A stretch of 64,000 bases of DNA from Coprococcus sp. (GTDB lineage Bacteria; Bacillota; Clostridia; Lachnospirales; Lachnospiraceae): assembly GCA_016296785.1 (NCBI GenBank), contig JAEDHX010000001.1, positions 1-64,000 of the forward strand, in the 5' to 3' direction. Position numbers and translations under genes: made by a program. Positions 1-10,069 of this stretch are shown piece by piece. The notes under the pieces were generated by a model. That model did not search any database. It was not told where the DNA came from and saw only the letters and a list, made by a program, of their open reading frames with translations. Each line of letters opens with the position of its first letter. Positions within the stretch are counted from its first letter, which is position 1.

Positions 1-845
1 ATGAGAAGCTTGAGGCAGCTTATGAGTCAGGAGAGGTACTTACAGGAAAGGTTGTTCAGGTTGTAAGCGGTGGACTTAATGTTGATGTAGAAGAGTCAAG
101 AGTATTTATTCCTGCAAGCCTTGTATCAGATGTATATGAGAAGAATCTTGACAAGTATATGGGTCAGGAGATCGAGTTTCAGCTTACAGAGTTTAATCCA
201 AAGAAGAGAAGAATCATAGGTAACAGAAAGAAGCTTATTGTTGAGCAGAAAGCAGAAGCTGCTAAGGCTTTATTTGATAGAATTGAAGTTGGCATGGTTG
301 TTGAAGGAACAGTAAAGAATGTTACTGACTTTGGTGCATTTATCGATTTAGGTGGTGCTGACGGTCTTCTTCATATCTCAGAGATGTCATGGGGAAGAGT
401 TGAAAGCCCTAAAAAGGTATTTAAGGTTGGTGATACCGTAAAGGCATTTATTAAGAATATTAATGGTGAAAAGATTGCACTCAGCCTTAAGTTTGATGAG
501 ACAAATCCATGGATTAATGCTGAAGAGAAGTATGCAGTTGGAACAATTGTAACAGGTAAGGTAGCCAGAATGACTGACTTTGGTGCATTTGTTGAGCTTG
601 TTCCTGGTGTTGATGCACTCCTTCATGTTTCACAGATTTCTTATAATCACGTTGCTAAGCCTGAAGATGTTTATAAGGTTGGTGATGAGATTGAAGCTAA
701 GATTGTTGACTTCAAGCCTGAAGAGAAGAAGATTAGCTTAAGTGTTAAGGCTTTACTTCCAGTACCTGAGGCAACTGAAGATGAAGTTGAAGAAGTACCA
801 GTTGAAGAAGCTCCAGTTGAGGAAGCTCCGGCTGAAGAAGTATAA
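1..845 (+). CDS. Ribosomal protein S1-type RNA-binding protein, 5' end outside window
   Basis: The reading frame is open from base 3 without a start, so the gene is cut by the window edge. The visible part has three S1 (OB-fold) RNA-binding repeats at about bases 30-236, 291-490 and 540-750; the last two carry the typical TDFGAF and LLH(I/V)S signatures. It ends in an acidic tail of VEEAP-like repeats. S1 proteins bind mRNA and the 30S subunit during initiation. In many Clostridia this S1 part is fused behind IspH (isoprenoid biosynthesis); whether that holds here cannot be seen. A strong hairpin terminator follows the stop codon. Confidence 0.9.
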   Translation, partial: EKLEAAYESGEVLTGKVVQVVSGGLNVDVEESRVFIPASLVSDVYEKNLDKYMGQEIEFQLTEFNPKKRRIIGNRKKLIVEQKAEAAKALFDRIEVGMVVEGTVKNVTDFGAFIDLGGADGLLHISEMSWGRVESPKKVFKVGDTVKAFIKNINGEKIALSLKFDETNPWINAEEKYAVGTIVTGKVARMTDFGAFVELVPGVDALLHVSQISYNHVAKPEDVYKVGDEIEAKIVDFKPEEKKISLSVKALLPVPEATEDEVEEVPVEEAPVEEAPAEEV

Positions 846-876
846 GATGAATAATTAATATTTATGATATTATATT

Positions 877-919
877 ACAAAAACCGGATTCTATAATTAT
901 TATAGTTTCCGGTTTTTTG
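877..919. terminator. Bidirectional intrinsic terminator
   Basis: Stem AAAAACCGGA (879-888) pairs with TCCGGTTTTT (908-917), with an inner CTATAA/TTATAG stem (891-896/900-905). T-rich sequence flanks it on both strands. It sits between the convergent S1 gene and the minus-strand nuclease gene and can serve both. Confidence 0.85.
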
Positions 920-1978
920 TTAAGATAATAGTGCCAATGTATACTTATACAATAGTTCCTTATCCATTAATAAATTGTCATCCAGCAATATATATTTAGT
1001 ATTATCTTTTATATTATAACAAAACTGTTCTGCACCTATATATTTTGGGCATCTGATAAATGTTCCTTCTTTTTTGGTAAATGCAGTTGCTTTTGTTGCT
1101 TTTACTTTGTGATTTGAATCAACATAGGTTGCCATACTCTTATGGATTGCCATTTCTTCATAAGGAAGAAAGTAATAATTTTTATAATCCTTAAAGTAGT
1201 ATTTAAGTGTATCGTTAAATATCTTTATGTATATTTTTGCTTCATTGTTATATCCATTAACATAGAAATATTCATTTGCATAATTTATTCTAACCGGTAT
1301 AGCATTATGTAAATGAATACTAATACATAATTTGTTATCAGCTACTATAGTTTCACCAATATCATATTTTCCCATAAACAGATTATGAATTGATAGAATA
1401 TTAGTTAGTTGAATTAGTCCATTAATATCGTCATGATTATGAGAAATTAATTTATTAAGGTCTATATCCTGATGATACAGAAGAAATTTCTTATATGTTT
1501 GTATTAGTTCACCGCCGGAAATGAATTCTTCTCTGTTTATCTTAACAAGCTTTTCAATATCAGATTGCTTAATAGACTGTAGATGTAGCCTGTTTTTGTA
1601 TTTTTTCACAATTTTATAGATATCTAAGCTTGAAATAAGGCTTTTTATATCACAGTTTATATTAAATTGTACAAATTTTTCATTCAAATATGGTATATCA
1701 AATGTATCACCATTATATGATACCAGTACCTTGAACTTCTTTAGTACATCAGCAAAGGTTTTAAGCATTTCCGGTTCAGAGCATCCATCATCATTGAATA
1801 ATAGTGTGATTTCAAAGCCGCAGGCTGTATTATGTGCATATCCAATTAAGTATAAATCTGTGTTCTTTGCCATAAAACCGGTAGTTTCTATATCAAAATA
1901 TAGAATATCATTTATATTATCTGATATGTATTTGAATTCAATATCCTTGCAGTCCTTTGTATAAGTATATTTCTCCAT
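920..1978 (-). CDS. YprB-like RNase H-fold (DEDD) exonuclease
   Basis: The N-terminal half shows a DEDD exonuclease pattern: DIETTG (first acidic motif), SYNGDTFDIPYL (second) and HNHDDINGL (third). This is the arrangement of the YprB / RNase_H_2 family, metal-dependent nucleases that in Bacillus neighbour the helicase YprA. No helicase gene is adjacent here. The frame extends 27 codons further upstream, but I place the start at 1978 because GGAG lies 5 nt before that ATG; product about 352 aa. The C-terminal half has no motif I recognise. It is a single-gene unit with its own likely promoter at 2031-2059. Substrate is unknown. Confidence 0.75.
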   Translation of the reverse strand: MEKYTYTKDCKDIEFKYISDNINDILYFDIETTGFMAKNTDLYLIGYAHNTACGFEITLLFNDDGCSEPEMLKTFADVLKKFKVLVSYNGDTFDIPYLNEKFVQFNINCDIKSLISSLDIYKIVKKYKNRLHLQSIKQSDIEKLVKINREEFISGGELIQTYKKFLLYHQDIDLNKLISHNHDDINGLIQLTNILSIHNLFMGKYDIGETIVADNKLCISIHLHNAIPVRINYANEYFYVNGYNNEAKIYIKIFNDTLKYYFKDYKNYYFLPYEEMAIHKSMATYVDSNHKVKATKATAFTKKEGTFIRCPKYIGAEQFCYNIKDNTKYILLDDNLLMDKELLYKYTLALLS

Positions 1979-2030
1979 ATTAACTCCATAGTAAATGATA
2001 TTATCAATATTTTTATTCGTTAAATAACGT

Positions 2031-2059
2031 AATATAAAAGAAGTGCATTTATTGTGCAA
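2031..2059 (-). promoter_or_regulatory. Sigma-A-type promoter of the YprB-like gene
   Basis: On the minus strand TTGCAC (2059-2054), a 17-bp spacer, then TATATT (2036-2031). Position fits a leader of roughly 45 nt before the start at 1978. Confidence 0.5.
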
Positions 2060-2179
2060 ATAATATTATACAATTAATATGATACATATGGTGTTTTAAA
2101 AAATCAATAATGTAATCAAATATATACATGACTATATTTTTTGTTATAAAAACTTGTGCTTTGTATAGGCAAACATATA

Positions 2180-2208
2180 TTCACATTTTATTATTAGTAT
2201 GTTATACT
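2180..2208 (+). promoter_or_regulatory. Sigma-A-type promoter upstream of ruvA
   Basis: TTCACA (2180-2185), 17-bp spacer, TATACT (2203-2208), about 58 bp before the ruvA start. It is the first good promoter for the operon-like run that continues to about 9459. Confidence 0.5.
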
Positions 2209-2266
2209 ATTTTTTAGTTATGCATGTTGATTATGTGCTATATATTGTATTTTGCGGAGGAATGAG

Positions 2267-2869
2267 ATGATTGCATATATTAAGGGTGAGTTAGCCGGAA
2301 TATTTGATAATTATATTGTTATTGAGAACAATGGTATCGGATATAAGATTTATGTTTCGTCAAGATATATTGAGCATTCTCCTTCATTACATTCAGAGAC
2401 TAAGGTTTATACATATATGCATGTAAGAGAAGATGATATTAGTATTTATGGCTTTGATACTATTGAAGAACGTGAGATATTTGAGATATTAATAAGTATT
2501 AGTGGTGTAGGACCAAAGGCTGCAATGTCAATTCTTTCCGCATTATCAGTACATGAGCTTAAGCTTGCTGTTGTATCTGAGGATGTTAAGGTACTTACCA
2601 GAGCTAATGGAATTGGTGCAAAGGGAGCATCTAGAATTATTCTTGAGCTTAAGGATAAGCTAAAGATGGAGGATATGATTGATGCAGCATATAATGAGAG
2701 TATTTCTGTAAATAATCTAAAAGCTGATGTTCAAAGTGATGTAGTTAAGGCGCTTATCAGTCTTGGTTATTCTTCTCAGGAAGCATCAAACGCAATAAAG
2801 AAAGTAGATAATAGAGAGGGTATGTCTGATGAAGATTTATTAAAGGCTGCTCTTAGGAATATATTTTAG
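2267..2869 (+). CDS. ruvA: Holliday junction branch migration protein RuvA
   Basis: RuvA binds four-way DNA junctions as a tetramer and loads the RuvB motor. The 200-aa length is standard. The start MIAYIKGEL is the family N-terminus; I prefer ATG 2267 over an upstream TTG at 2252 because GGAGG (2256-2260) lies 6 nt before it. The N-terminal OB domain covers about residues 1-62. Two helix-hairpin-helix motifs follow (ISGVGPKAA and ANGIGAKGASRI, about 72-125), and the C-terminal RuvB-binding domain is at about 150-200. It is 10 nt upstream of ruvB, as usual. Confidence 0.97.
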   Translation: MIAYIKGELAGIFDNYIVIENNGIGYKIYVSSRYIEHSPSLHSETKVYTYMHVREDDISIYGFDTIEEREIFEILISISGVGPKAAMSILSALSVHELKLAVVSEDVKVLTRANGIGAKGASRIILELKDKLKMEDMIDAAYNESISVNNLKADVQSDVVKALISLGYSSQEASNAIKKVDNREGMSDEDLLKAALRNIF

Positions 2870-2879
2870 GTGATTATAT

Positions 2880-3881
2880 ATGGGCAGAGTTATTTCAACT
2901 GAAGCTACAGTAGAAGAATTAAAAAATGAATATAGCTTAAGGCCGCAAATGCTTGATGAATATATTGGTCAGACAAAGGTTAAAGGGAATCTAAAGGTAT
3001 TTATTGAAGCAGCAAAGAAAAGGAATGAACCGCTTGACCATTTGCTCTTGTATGGACCACCCGGCCTTGGCAAGACAACACTTGCACAGATTGTTGCCAA
3101 TGAAATGGGCGTTAACATTAAGATAACATCCGGTCCGGCAATTGAAAAACCTGGTGAGCTTGCTGCAATTTTGAATAATTTATCAGAGAATGATATATTA
3201 TTTATTGATGAGATACATAGACTGAATAATCAGGTTGAAGAGGTTTTGTATCCGGCGATGGAGGATTATTCAATCGATGTTGTAATTGGTAAGGGAGCTG
3301 GTGCAAGGTCAATTCGACTAGAGCTTCCTAAGTTCACACTTATTGGTGCAACTACGAGAGTAGGTATGCTTACGGCACCTCTTAGGGACAGATTTGGTAT
3401 GGTTGACAGATTGGAGTTTTATTCACATGAAGAGCTTCAGAGTATTGTTATTAGATCAAGTCAGGTTCTTGGTGTTGAGATAGATAATGATGGCGCACTT
3501 GAGATTGCGAAACGTTCTAGAGGTACGCCAAGACTTGCTAATCGTTTGCTTAGAAGATGTAGGGATTTTGCTGAAGTATATTATGATGGAATAATTACAT
3601 ATGATTCGGCTAAAAATGCACTTGATAAGCTTGAAGTGGATTCAATGGGACTTGATCAGACTGACAGGAACATTTTGTTTACAATGATTGAAAAATTCGG
3701 TGGCGGACCTGTCGGACTTGACACATTGGCTGCTGCAGTCGGTGAGGATCCCGGTACTATTGAAGATGTATATGAGCCATATTTTATTAAGAATGGTTTT
3801 ATTAACAGGACACCTAGAGGACGAGTAATAACTGATATGTGTTATAGGCATTTAGGACTTGAAGCATTTATTAAAGAATAA
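2880..3881 (+). CDS. ruvB: Holliday junction branch migration ATPase RuvB
   Basis: AAA+ motor that drives branch migration with RuvA. Walker A is [10 protein letters not shown] and Walker B is LFIDEIHRL. The sensor-1 region is [19 protein letters not shown], with the family arginine-rich stretch, and a winged-helix domain ends the protein. The length of 333 aa is normal. ATG 2880 has AGGTGA 6 nt upstream. The resolvase partner in Firmicutes is RecU, which is encoded in this window at 25704-26240. Confidence 0.98.
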   Translation: MGRVISTEATVEELKNEYSLRPQMLDEYIGQTKVKGNLKVFIEAAKKRNEPLDHLLLYGPPGLGKTTLAQIVANEMGVNIKITSGPAIEKPGELAAILNNLSENDILFIDEIHRLNNQVEEVLYPAMEDYSIDVVIGKGAGARSIRLELPKFTLIGATTRVGMLTAPLRDRFGMVDRLEFYSHEELQSIVIRSSQVLGVEIDNDGALEIAKRSRGTPRLANRLLRRCRDFAEVYYDGIITYDSAKNALDKLEVDSMGLDQTDRNILFTMIEKFGGGPVGLDTLAAAVGEDPGTIEDVYEPYFIKNGFINRTPRGRVITDMCYRHLGLEAFIKE

Positions 3882-3896
3882 AGGAGAGAAGACGTT

Positions 3897-4298
3897 ATGG
3901 CACAGAAGAATGATATACCTGTAGTAATTAATAATAAAGTTTATACATTAAGTGGATTTGAAAGTGAAGAATATCTTCAGAATGTGGCTACCTATATCAA
4001 TGGGAAGATAGCAGAATGTCAGTCCTCAGAAGCATATAGAAGATTTAATGCTGAGTATCAGAGTGTACTTTTAGCACTGAATATTGCTGATGATTATTTT
4101 AAAGCAAAGCTTCAGGTGAATCAGATGCTTTCAGAGGATGATGATAAGGACAAGCAGATTTATGATTTGCGTCATGAGGTTATTGAGACTCAGATTAAAT
4201 ATGAATCTGCTCAGAAGATGATTGAAGAATATAAAGACAAGATTAGTGAGCTTCAAAGACAGATTATTAAGCTCGAAGCGGAGAATAATGTTAAATAA
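3897..4298 (+). CDS. zapA: Cell division protein ZapA
   Basis: Small protein that binds and bundles FtsZ at the division ring. The N-terminal part (about 1-70) has the ZapA pattern, including YTLSGFESEEYLQNVATYIN. The C-terminal half (about 70-133) is a long charged coiled coil. A GGAGAG site precedes the ATG. It lies 15 nt after ruvB, and its last 11 nt overlap the U32 gene, which suggests translational coupling. Confidence 0.85.
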   Translation: MAQKNDIPVVINNKVYTLSGFESEEYLQNVATYINGKIAECQSSEAYRRFNAEYQSVLLALNIADDYFKAKLQVNQMLSEDDDKDKQIYDLRHEVIETQIKYESAQKMIEEYKDKISELQRQIIKLEAENNVK

Positions 4299-6630
4299 AC
4301 CTGAAATACTTGCACCCGCAGGTAACACTGAATGTGTGAAGGCGGCTGTAAATGCAGGAGCCGATGCAATATATGTTGGCGGAAACATGTTTAGTGCACG
4401 TGCATTTGCAGGAAATTTTGATACAAATGAATTACTTGAAACAATAGATTACTGCCATATTAATAATGTTAAATTATATATGGCAGTTAATACTTTGCTT
4501 AAAAATAGTGAAATATCCATGCTTGATGATTATATGAGACCATTTGTAAATAATGGTCTTGACGGTGTAATTATTCAGGATATGGGTGTTTTTTCTATGC
4601 TAAGAAATATTTATCCTGATTTGCCTCTGCATGGAAGTACTCAAATGAGTATCACTTCAGTTGAAGGGGCAGAATTCCTTAAGAATATTGGCTTTTGTAG
4701 ATTTGTTCCGGCAAGAGAGCTGTCTCTTGATGAGATTAAACAGATTAAATCTAAGGTTGATATAGAGATTGAGACATTTGTCCATGGAGCCATGTGTTAT
4801 TGTTATTCGGGCAAATGCCTAATGAGTAGCTATGCCGGTGGAAGAAGTGGAAACAGAGGACGCTGTGCCCAGCCTTGCAGAAAGAAATATAATGTGAATG
4901 GAGTTAGTGAATATGCATTAAGTCTGAAGGATATGTGTATGCTCGATAAGCTTGATAACCTGATTGAAGCAGGTATTGATTCATTTAAAATTGAAGGCAG
5001 AATGAAGAAGCCTTGGTATGTTGCTGCTACAACACATGCATATAAAGAGGTTCGTGATGCTTATATAAGTGGTGAGGATATTAGCAGAGTTGCATCCAGG
5101 TATAAGAAGGAGCTTCTAGATATATATAATCGAGGTGGATTTTCTGAGGGCTATTATTTTATCAATAATGGAAAAAAGCTTCTTGCAAATAAACGACCAA
5201 ATCATGATGGTGTATTAGTAGGCAAGATTGTAGCAATTGATAAGCCACATATTAAGGTAAAGCTCTCGGCAGATATATATTCAAAGGACATTGTTGAGAT
5301 AAGAACAGGTAATAAGGATATCGAATTAACAATATCTGAGACTGCAAGTAAGGGAAATGTTGTATCACTTAAAGCAAAGGATTTTATTAATATAAGAAAA
5401 GGAAATGAGTTATACAGAACGCGTAATAATCATTTGCTGGATAAGATTAGTAGTGAAATTATTAATAAGGAAAAAACCATTAATATAAATGCATTACTAA
5501 CAGCTAAGCTTGGTGAACCTATATGTCTTGAATTAGCAAATCCATACAACGGCAAGATAATTAAGGTTACCGGAGATATTGTTGAAGTATCTGAAAACAG
5601 ACCAGTTTCAAAAGAACAGATATGTGAAAAACTCTGTAAAACCGGTGGTACAGGCATATGCTTTATTATTGATGCCGTTGTTGATGATAATATTTTCGTT
5701 CGCTTAGGTGGGATAAATGAGTTAAGACGTAAGGGGATAGAAGCCTTAAAGGAGGATGTATGTTCCACATATAAGAGATATTATGTTCCACAAAAACGAA
5801 CCGGAAATAATGATATTATATTTGACAGAAGAAAAGAGAAACGTGTTTTCGTTAAAGTAAATGGAATAAATCAGTTTAGAATAGTTAATAATTTTGAATT
5901 TGTAGATTGTGTAATTGTAGAATATAATTCATATAAAGATATTCCATATATTATTGAGGAATCGGACAAGCAGATATTTGTAGCTCTGCCATATGTATAT
6001 AGATGCAATAAGAATGATGAAATGAATAAGATATATGAGTCTACAAAGAATTGTAATGGATATCTTGCTAGAAATATTGATGAATTGGCATTCCTTATAG
6101 ACAAAGGATATAAACATGAAATAGTGCTTGATTCCTATGTATATGCATATAATGACATTGCAGCGAGATTTTTTGTTGATAATTATGATAATTGTTCATT
6201 TGTATCATCAAATGAATTAAGACTTGATGAGATAAGGGAACAGAGCTTTAATTCTATATTAAAGATTTATGGACATCAGTCTGTTATGTACACTGCAAAT
6301 TGTATAAATGGATATTATAAGGATGGGTGTAGTAAGGGAATAAATAGAAATATCCCAATAAAGGATGAAATGAATAATGTATTCTACTCGGATAATGATT
6401 GCAGTTTTTGTGGTAGTGTAATTTATAATGGTATTCCTACTGATATAATTGATGATTTTTCTGCTTATAGTAATATGAATACGGATGTATTAATTGATTT
6501 TACGATTGAAGATAATACGTTAGTACAAGCAGTTATGGAAGAATATGCTAATAGAGTATATGGCAATGTATTACCGACTGCTTCAAATAGAAAACGTACA
6601 AAAGGACATTATTTTAGAGGTATTGACTAA
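4288..6630 (+). CDS. U32 family peptidase (RlhA/YhbU-like) with C-terminal collagenase-like domain
   Basis: The N-terminus has the U32 pattern EILAPAG, then GADAIYVGG, and the family signature around FVHGAMCYCYSGKC with a cluster of cysteines (CYCYSGKC, GRCAQPC) typical of U32 proteins. The protein is long (780 aa), as in the DUF3656-containing clade that includes E. coli RlhA, the enzyme for 5-hydroxycytidine in 23S rRNA. Members are annotated as collagenase-like proteases or RNA hydroxylation factors, and the sequence cannot decide between them. ATG 4288 is chosen over an upstream in-frame start at 4222 because GGAG lies 4 nt before it. It overlaps zapA by 11 nt and the next gene by 1 nt. 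Confidence 0.85.
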   Translation: MLNKPEILAPAGNTECVKAAVNAGADAIYVGGNMFSARAFAGNFDTNELLETIDYCHINNVKLYMAVNTLLKNSEISMLDDYMRPFVNNGLDGVIIQDMGVFSMLRNIYPDLPLHGSTQMSITSVEGAEFLKNIGFCRFVPARELSLDEIKQIKSKVDIEIETFVHGAMCYCYSGKCLMSSYAGGRSGNRGRCAQPCRKKYNVNGVSEYALSLKDMCMLDKLDNLIEAGIDSFKIEGRMKKPWYVAATTHAYKEVRDAYISGEDISRVASRYKKELLDIYNRGGFSEGYYFINNGKKLLANKRPNHDGVLVGKIVAIDKPHIKVKLSADIYSKDIVEIRTGNKDIELTISETASKGNVVSLKAKDFINIRKGNELYRTRNNHLLDKISSEIINKEKTININALLTAKLGEPICLELANPYNGKIIKVTGDIVEVSENRPVSKEQICEKLCKTGGTGICFIIDAVVDDNIFVRLGGINELRRKGIEALKEDVCSTYKRYYVPQKRTGNNDIIFDRRKEKRVFVKVNGINQFRIVNNFEFVDCVIVEYNSYKDIPYIIEESDKQIFVALPYVYRCNKNDEMNKIYESTKNCNGYLARNIDELAFLIDKGYKHEIVLDSYVYAYNDIAARFFVDNYDNCSFVSSNELRLDEIREQSFNSILKIYGHQSVMYTANCINGYYKDGCSKGINRNIPIKDEMNNVFYSDNDCSFCGSVIYNGIPTDIIDDFSAYSNMNTDVLIDFTIEDNTLVQAVMEEYANRVYGNVLPTASNRKRTKGHYFRGID

Positions 6631-8033
6631 TGGTCAGGATTGTAACTGAGATTTCAAAATATTTAATAATATTATTTATGGTATTATATACCATTAAGTG
6701 TTTTACTGTCTTAAAGCCTGTTAAGAAGGATAAGAAAAGAAGAGCGCTTAATGTGCAGATATTCTATGTGTTTATGATACATTTTTTATGTTATCTTACT
6801 ATGTATTTGCACTATAAAACCATTGATATTCTGATATTTTATGTATTGCAAATGATAATATCCATAACATATATGGTATCCTACCATGCAATATATAAAG
6901 AATCTTCAAGATTAATAACTAATAATATGTCATTCCTTTTACTTATTGGTTATGTTATGCTTACCAGACTTGATTTTGATATGGCTAAAAAACAATTTCT
7001 ATTTGCATCTATTATGCTAATTGTTACTGCATTTATTCCGCTTATCATATTAAAGTGTCCTGCAATAAAAAATTGGAATGTATTTTATGCAATAGCTGGT
7101 TTATTTCTTCTTATTACTGTGTTTATTCCAGGAATAGGACTTAGCAGATATGGTTCTTACAACTGGATTCAGATTGGCGGTGTATCTTTACAGCCAATGG
7201 AGATAGTAAAAATCATTTTTGTTTTTTTTCTTGCTTCTTCATTTGAAAAAGCGAAGGGCTTTGCTGACATGATTAAAACATCGATTGTTGCAGGTGCATT
7301 TATGCTTGTATTGGTTCTTGAAAGAGATTTAGGCGGTGCTGTTATATTCTTCATGGTTTATATTATGATGATATATATTGCAACAGGAAAACATTCCATT
7401 CTTATTGGTGGAGTAATATCCGGAGTAGTGCTTGTTACTCTTGGATATTTATTGTTTAGGGATGTATTCAGTCATGTTACTACAAGAATAAATGCATGGA
7501 TTAATCCTTTTGATTATATTGATGATGATGGTTATCAGCTTGCTCAGTCTCTGTTTGCAATTGGTTCAGGAGGTTTTGAAGGAACCGGATTATGCCAGGG
7601 ATTACCGACTTCAATACCTGTTGTGTGGAGTGACTTTATATTCTCTGCAATTTGTGAGGAGCTTGGTGTAATATTTGGATTATGCCTGTTGCTTATGTAT
7701 ATAAGCTGCTTTATATATTTCATTAATATATCTATGAAGATTAGAAATACGTTTTATAAGAATGTGGCATTTGGATTTACTATTTGCTTTATTCTTCAGG
7801 TATTCCTTAATGTTGGAGGAGTGACTAAATTTATCCCTTCTACCGGAGTGACGCTGCCACTTATCAGTAGCGGAGTCAGCTCAATCGTAAGTACACTAGT
7901 AATATTTGCTATTATTCAGGGTATTTGTATTCTTGAGAATAGCAAACCTAAAAAAATAGAAAGTAGTAGTAACTATGTCAAAGAAAAAAACATCGACAAA
8001 ACAGAATACAGAGATGAATTTTCAGGAGAATAA
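6630..8033 (+). CDS. SEDS-family peptidoglycan glycosyltransferase (FtsW/RodA/SpoVE type)
   Basis: Polytopic membrane protein of 467 aa that polymerises lipid II. SEDS signatures are visible: GSYNWIQIGGVSLQP with E after QPM, LERDLGG with the conserved Asp, GYQLAQSLFAIGSGG, and DFIFSAICEELG near the C-terminus. The N-terminal region has several additional hydrophobic segments before the first SEDS signature. It overlaps the U32 stop by 1 nt and the downstream transpeptidase gene by 59 nt, the usual SEDS-bPBP pairing. A second SEDS gene (rodA) begins at 63483 in the elongation cluster, so this one more likely serves division or sporulation. Confidence 0.9.
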   Translation: MVRIVTEISKYLIILFMVLYTIKCFTVLKPVKKDKKRRALNVQIFYVFMIHFLCYLTMYLHYKTIDILIFYVLQMIISITYMVSYHAIYKESSRLITNNMSFLLLIGYVMLTRLDFDMAKKQFLFASIMLIVTAFIPLIILKCPAIKNWNVFYAIAGLFLLITVFIPGIGLSRYGSYNWIQIGGVSLQPMEIVKIIFVFFLASSFEKAKGFADMIKTSIVAGAFMLVLVLERDLGGAVIFFMVYIMMIYIATGKHSILIGGVISGVVLVTLGYLLFRDVFSHVTTRINAWINPFDYIDDDGYQLAQSLFAIGSGGFEGTGLCQGLPTSIPVVWSDFIFSAICEELGVIFGLCLLLMYISCFIYFINISMKIRNTFYKNVAFGFTICFILQVFLNVGGVTKFIPSTGVTLPLISSGVSSIVSTLVIFAIIQGICILENSKPKKIESSSNYVKEKNIDKTEYRDEFSGE

Positions 8034-9459
8034 TAATATTATTGACAAGAGGAGTAATGATGAGAAGAACATTCCGGTATTGGTAATAACATATTTTGTT
8101 ATAGCAATATTTGTTGCAATGCTTGCTAATATTATTATTTTCACTATCAGAGATGCAGATACAGTAATAGCTAATTCCTATAATAAGCGAGAGAATATAT
8201 ATGCTAATAAGGTTATAAAAGGAAGTATTCTTTCAAGTGATGGAGAGGTTCTTGCTGAAACAATAGTAGATGATGAGGGGAATGAGACTAGGTATTATCC
8301 GTATGAGAATATGTTTTCGCATGTTGTTGGATATGACAGTAATGGCCAATCAGGACTTGAGATGATGTCTACTTATTATCTGCTGACATCTAACCAGAAC
8401 ATAATAAGGCAGGTTTATAATGCATTAGCTGATAAAAAAAATATTGGAAATAATGTTATTACAACACTTGATTATGATTTGCAGGAAACAGCATATTATG
8501 CTTTAGGTTATAATAATGGAGCTGTTGTTGTAATTGAACCTTCTACTGGAAAGATGCTTGTTTCTGTATCTAAGCCTGATTTTAATCCTAATAATATTGA
8601 CAGTCTGATTGTATCAGAAGATAGTGAGAGCTCATATCTGTTAAATAGGGCAACACAGGGACTATATCCTCCTGGATCGACATTTAAGATTATTACTGCT
8701 TTAGAATATATGAGAGAAAATAGTAATTATTTAAATTATTCTTACAAATGTAATGGTGAGGATGTTTTTAACGGAGTTGGTATTCATTGTTATAATTATA
8801 AGGTCCATGGCAATATAAATCTTAAGGATTCTCTTGCTTATTCGTGTAATACATCATTTTCAAACATTGGTATATCACTTGATAAAGCAAAATATAGAAA
8901 CTTATGTGAGGATTTTCTGTTTAATAAGGATTTGCCTTTTGATGGATATTATTCCAAGTCAAAATTTGTGATTAATGAGAAATCAGATACATCAAGCATG
9001 CCTCAGACTGCTATTGGACAAGGTGATACACTTATTACACCATTGCATAATGCTATGATAATGTGCACGATAGCTAATGGCGGAGTACTTATGAAGCCTT
9101 ATCTTATTGATCGAATCGAGTCCTGTGAAGGAAATCTTGTTAAAAAATTTAAACCGGACACTTATGGTAAGATAATTACTGCAAAGGAAGCAAAAGAAAT
9201 TAGTAATATGCTATCTGGTGTTACTGATTATGGTACGGCTTCAGATTATTTTTATGGGGCTGATTATAAGGTGATTGGTAAGACAGGTACTGCTGAATAC
9301 AATGAAAATGGAGATTCGCATTCTTGGTTTGTTGGATATTCGAATCCTGATAATCCTGATATTGTTGTTTGTGTTCTTGTTGAAAATGCAAGTAGTTCAG
9401 GGGCTTCTGCATCATATATTGCCAGATTAATATTTGATAAGTATTATTTGGATTATTAA
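7975..9459 (+). CDS. Penicillin-binding protein, monofunctional transpeptidase
   Basis: Class B PBP of 494 aa, close in size to the PbpA type. One N-terminal membrane anchor lies at about residues 34-58. The transpeptidase domain shows all three active-site motifs: STFK (Ser235), SCN (in AYSCNTSF) and KTGTAE. It cross-links glycan strands made by its SEDS partner encoded just upstream, with a 59-nt overlap. The start is uncertain: ATG 7975 has only weak Shine-Dalgarno sequence, and ATG 8014 is an alternative that still keeps the anchor. Confidence 0.92.
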   Translation: MSKKKTSTKQNTEMNFQENNNIIDKRSNDEKNIPVLVITYFVIAIFVAMLANIIIFTIRDADTVIANSYNKRENIYANKVIKGSILSSDGEVLAETIVDDEGNETRYYPYENMFSHVVGYDSNGQSGLEMMSTYYLLTSNQNIIRQVYNALADKKNIGNNVITTLDYDLQETAYYALGYNNGAVVVIEPSTGKMLVSVSKPDFNPNNIDSLIVSEDSESSYLLNRATQGLYPPGSTFKIITALEYMRENSNYLNYSYKCNGEDVFNGVGIHCYNYKVHGNINLKDSLAYSCNTSFSNIGISLDKAKYRNLCEDFLFNKDLPFDGYYSKSKFVINEKSDTSSMPQTAIGQGDTLITPLHNAMIMCTIANGGVLMKPYLIDRIESCEGNLVKKFKPDTYGKIITAKEAKEISNMLSGVTDYGTASDYFYGADYKVIGKTGTAEYNENGDSHSWFVGYSNPDNPDIVVCVLVENASSSGASASYIARLIFDKYYLDY

Positions 9460-9464
9460 GAATC

Positions 9465-9492
9465 TTGAAAAATATTCTTGATATGGTATACT
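9465..9492 (+). promoter_or_regulatory. Sigma-A-type promoter of the Nudix gene
   Basis: TTGAAA (9465-9470), 16-bp spacer, TATACT (9487-9492), about 48 bp before the GTG start. Confidence 0.5.
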
Positions 9493-9539
9493 GTATATGA
9501 TTTAGCTTACGCACCTTATAGAAAACAGGAGGAATTGCG

Positions 9540-9992
9540 GTGATTGAGGCAACAAGCTGTGGAGGTGTGGTAATCTTCAGAGGAAAAGTATTATTACTTT
9601 ATAAGAACTACAAGCACAAATATGAAGGATGGGTGCTCCCAAAAGGTACAGTTGAAAAGGGCGAAGAATATAATGAAACTGCACTAAGAGAAGTAAAAGA
9701 GGAGACAGGTGTTAGCGCATCTATTATTAAGTATGTAGGAAAAAGCAATTATACGTTTAATACTGCTTTTGATGTAGTTAACAAGGATGTTCATTGGTAT
9801 TTAATGATGGCAGACAGCTATTATAGCAAGCCACAAAGAGAAGAATACTTTATGGATTCCGGTTACTACAAGTATCATGAAGCCTACCACCTTCTAAAAT
9901 TCCCTAATGAGAAGCAGATTCTTGAACAGGCATATTCTGAATATGTTGATTTAAAAAAGAATAATTTGTGGGGAAACAAGAAGTATTTTTAA
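9540..9992 (+). CDS. Nudix hydrolase
   Basis: Hydrolyses nucleoside diphosphates linked to another group. The full Nudix box is present at about residues 37-60 and fits G-x5-E-x7-REUxEExGU exactly (GTVEKGEEYNETAL then REVKEETGV). The 150-aa length suits a single-domain enzyme. The start is a GTG with AGGAGG upstream. The sequence resembles the Ap4A/dATP pyrophosphohydrolase-like group with the LPKGTVEKGE form, but the substrate cannot be fixed. It has its own promoter, and a perfect terminator begins in its stop codon, so it is probably monocistronic. Confidence 0.9.
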   Translation: MIEATSCGGVVIFRGKVLLLYKNYKHKYEGWVLPKGTVEKGEEYNETALREVKEETGVSASIIKYVGKSNYTFNTAFDVVNKDVHWYLMMADSYYSKPQREEYFMDSGYYKYHEAYHLLKFPNEKQILEQAYSEYVDLKKNNLWGNKKYF

Positions 9993-10031
9993 GAAAAAGG
10001 CTTTTGTATTTTATGCAAAAGCCTTTTTCTT
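9991..10031 (+). terminator. Intrinsic terminator of the Nudix gene
   Basis: Perfect 16-bp inverted repeat (9991-10006 with 10016-10031) and a 9-nt loop. The arms contain AAAAAGGCTTTTG and CAAAAGCCTTTTT, giving a T-rich 3' arm. It starts in the TAA codon of the Nudix gene. Confidence 0.9.
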
Positions 10032-10069
10032 AACATTTATATTAAATATATTTTTTTTGGAGATATATA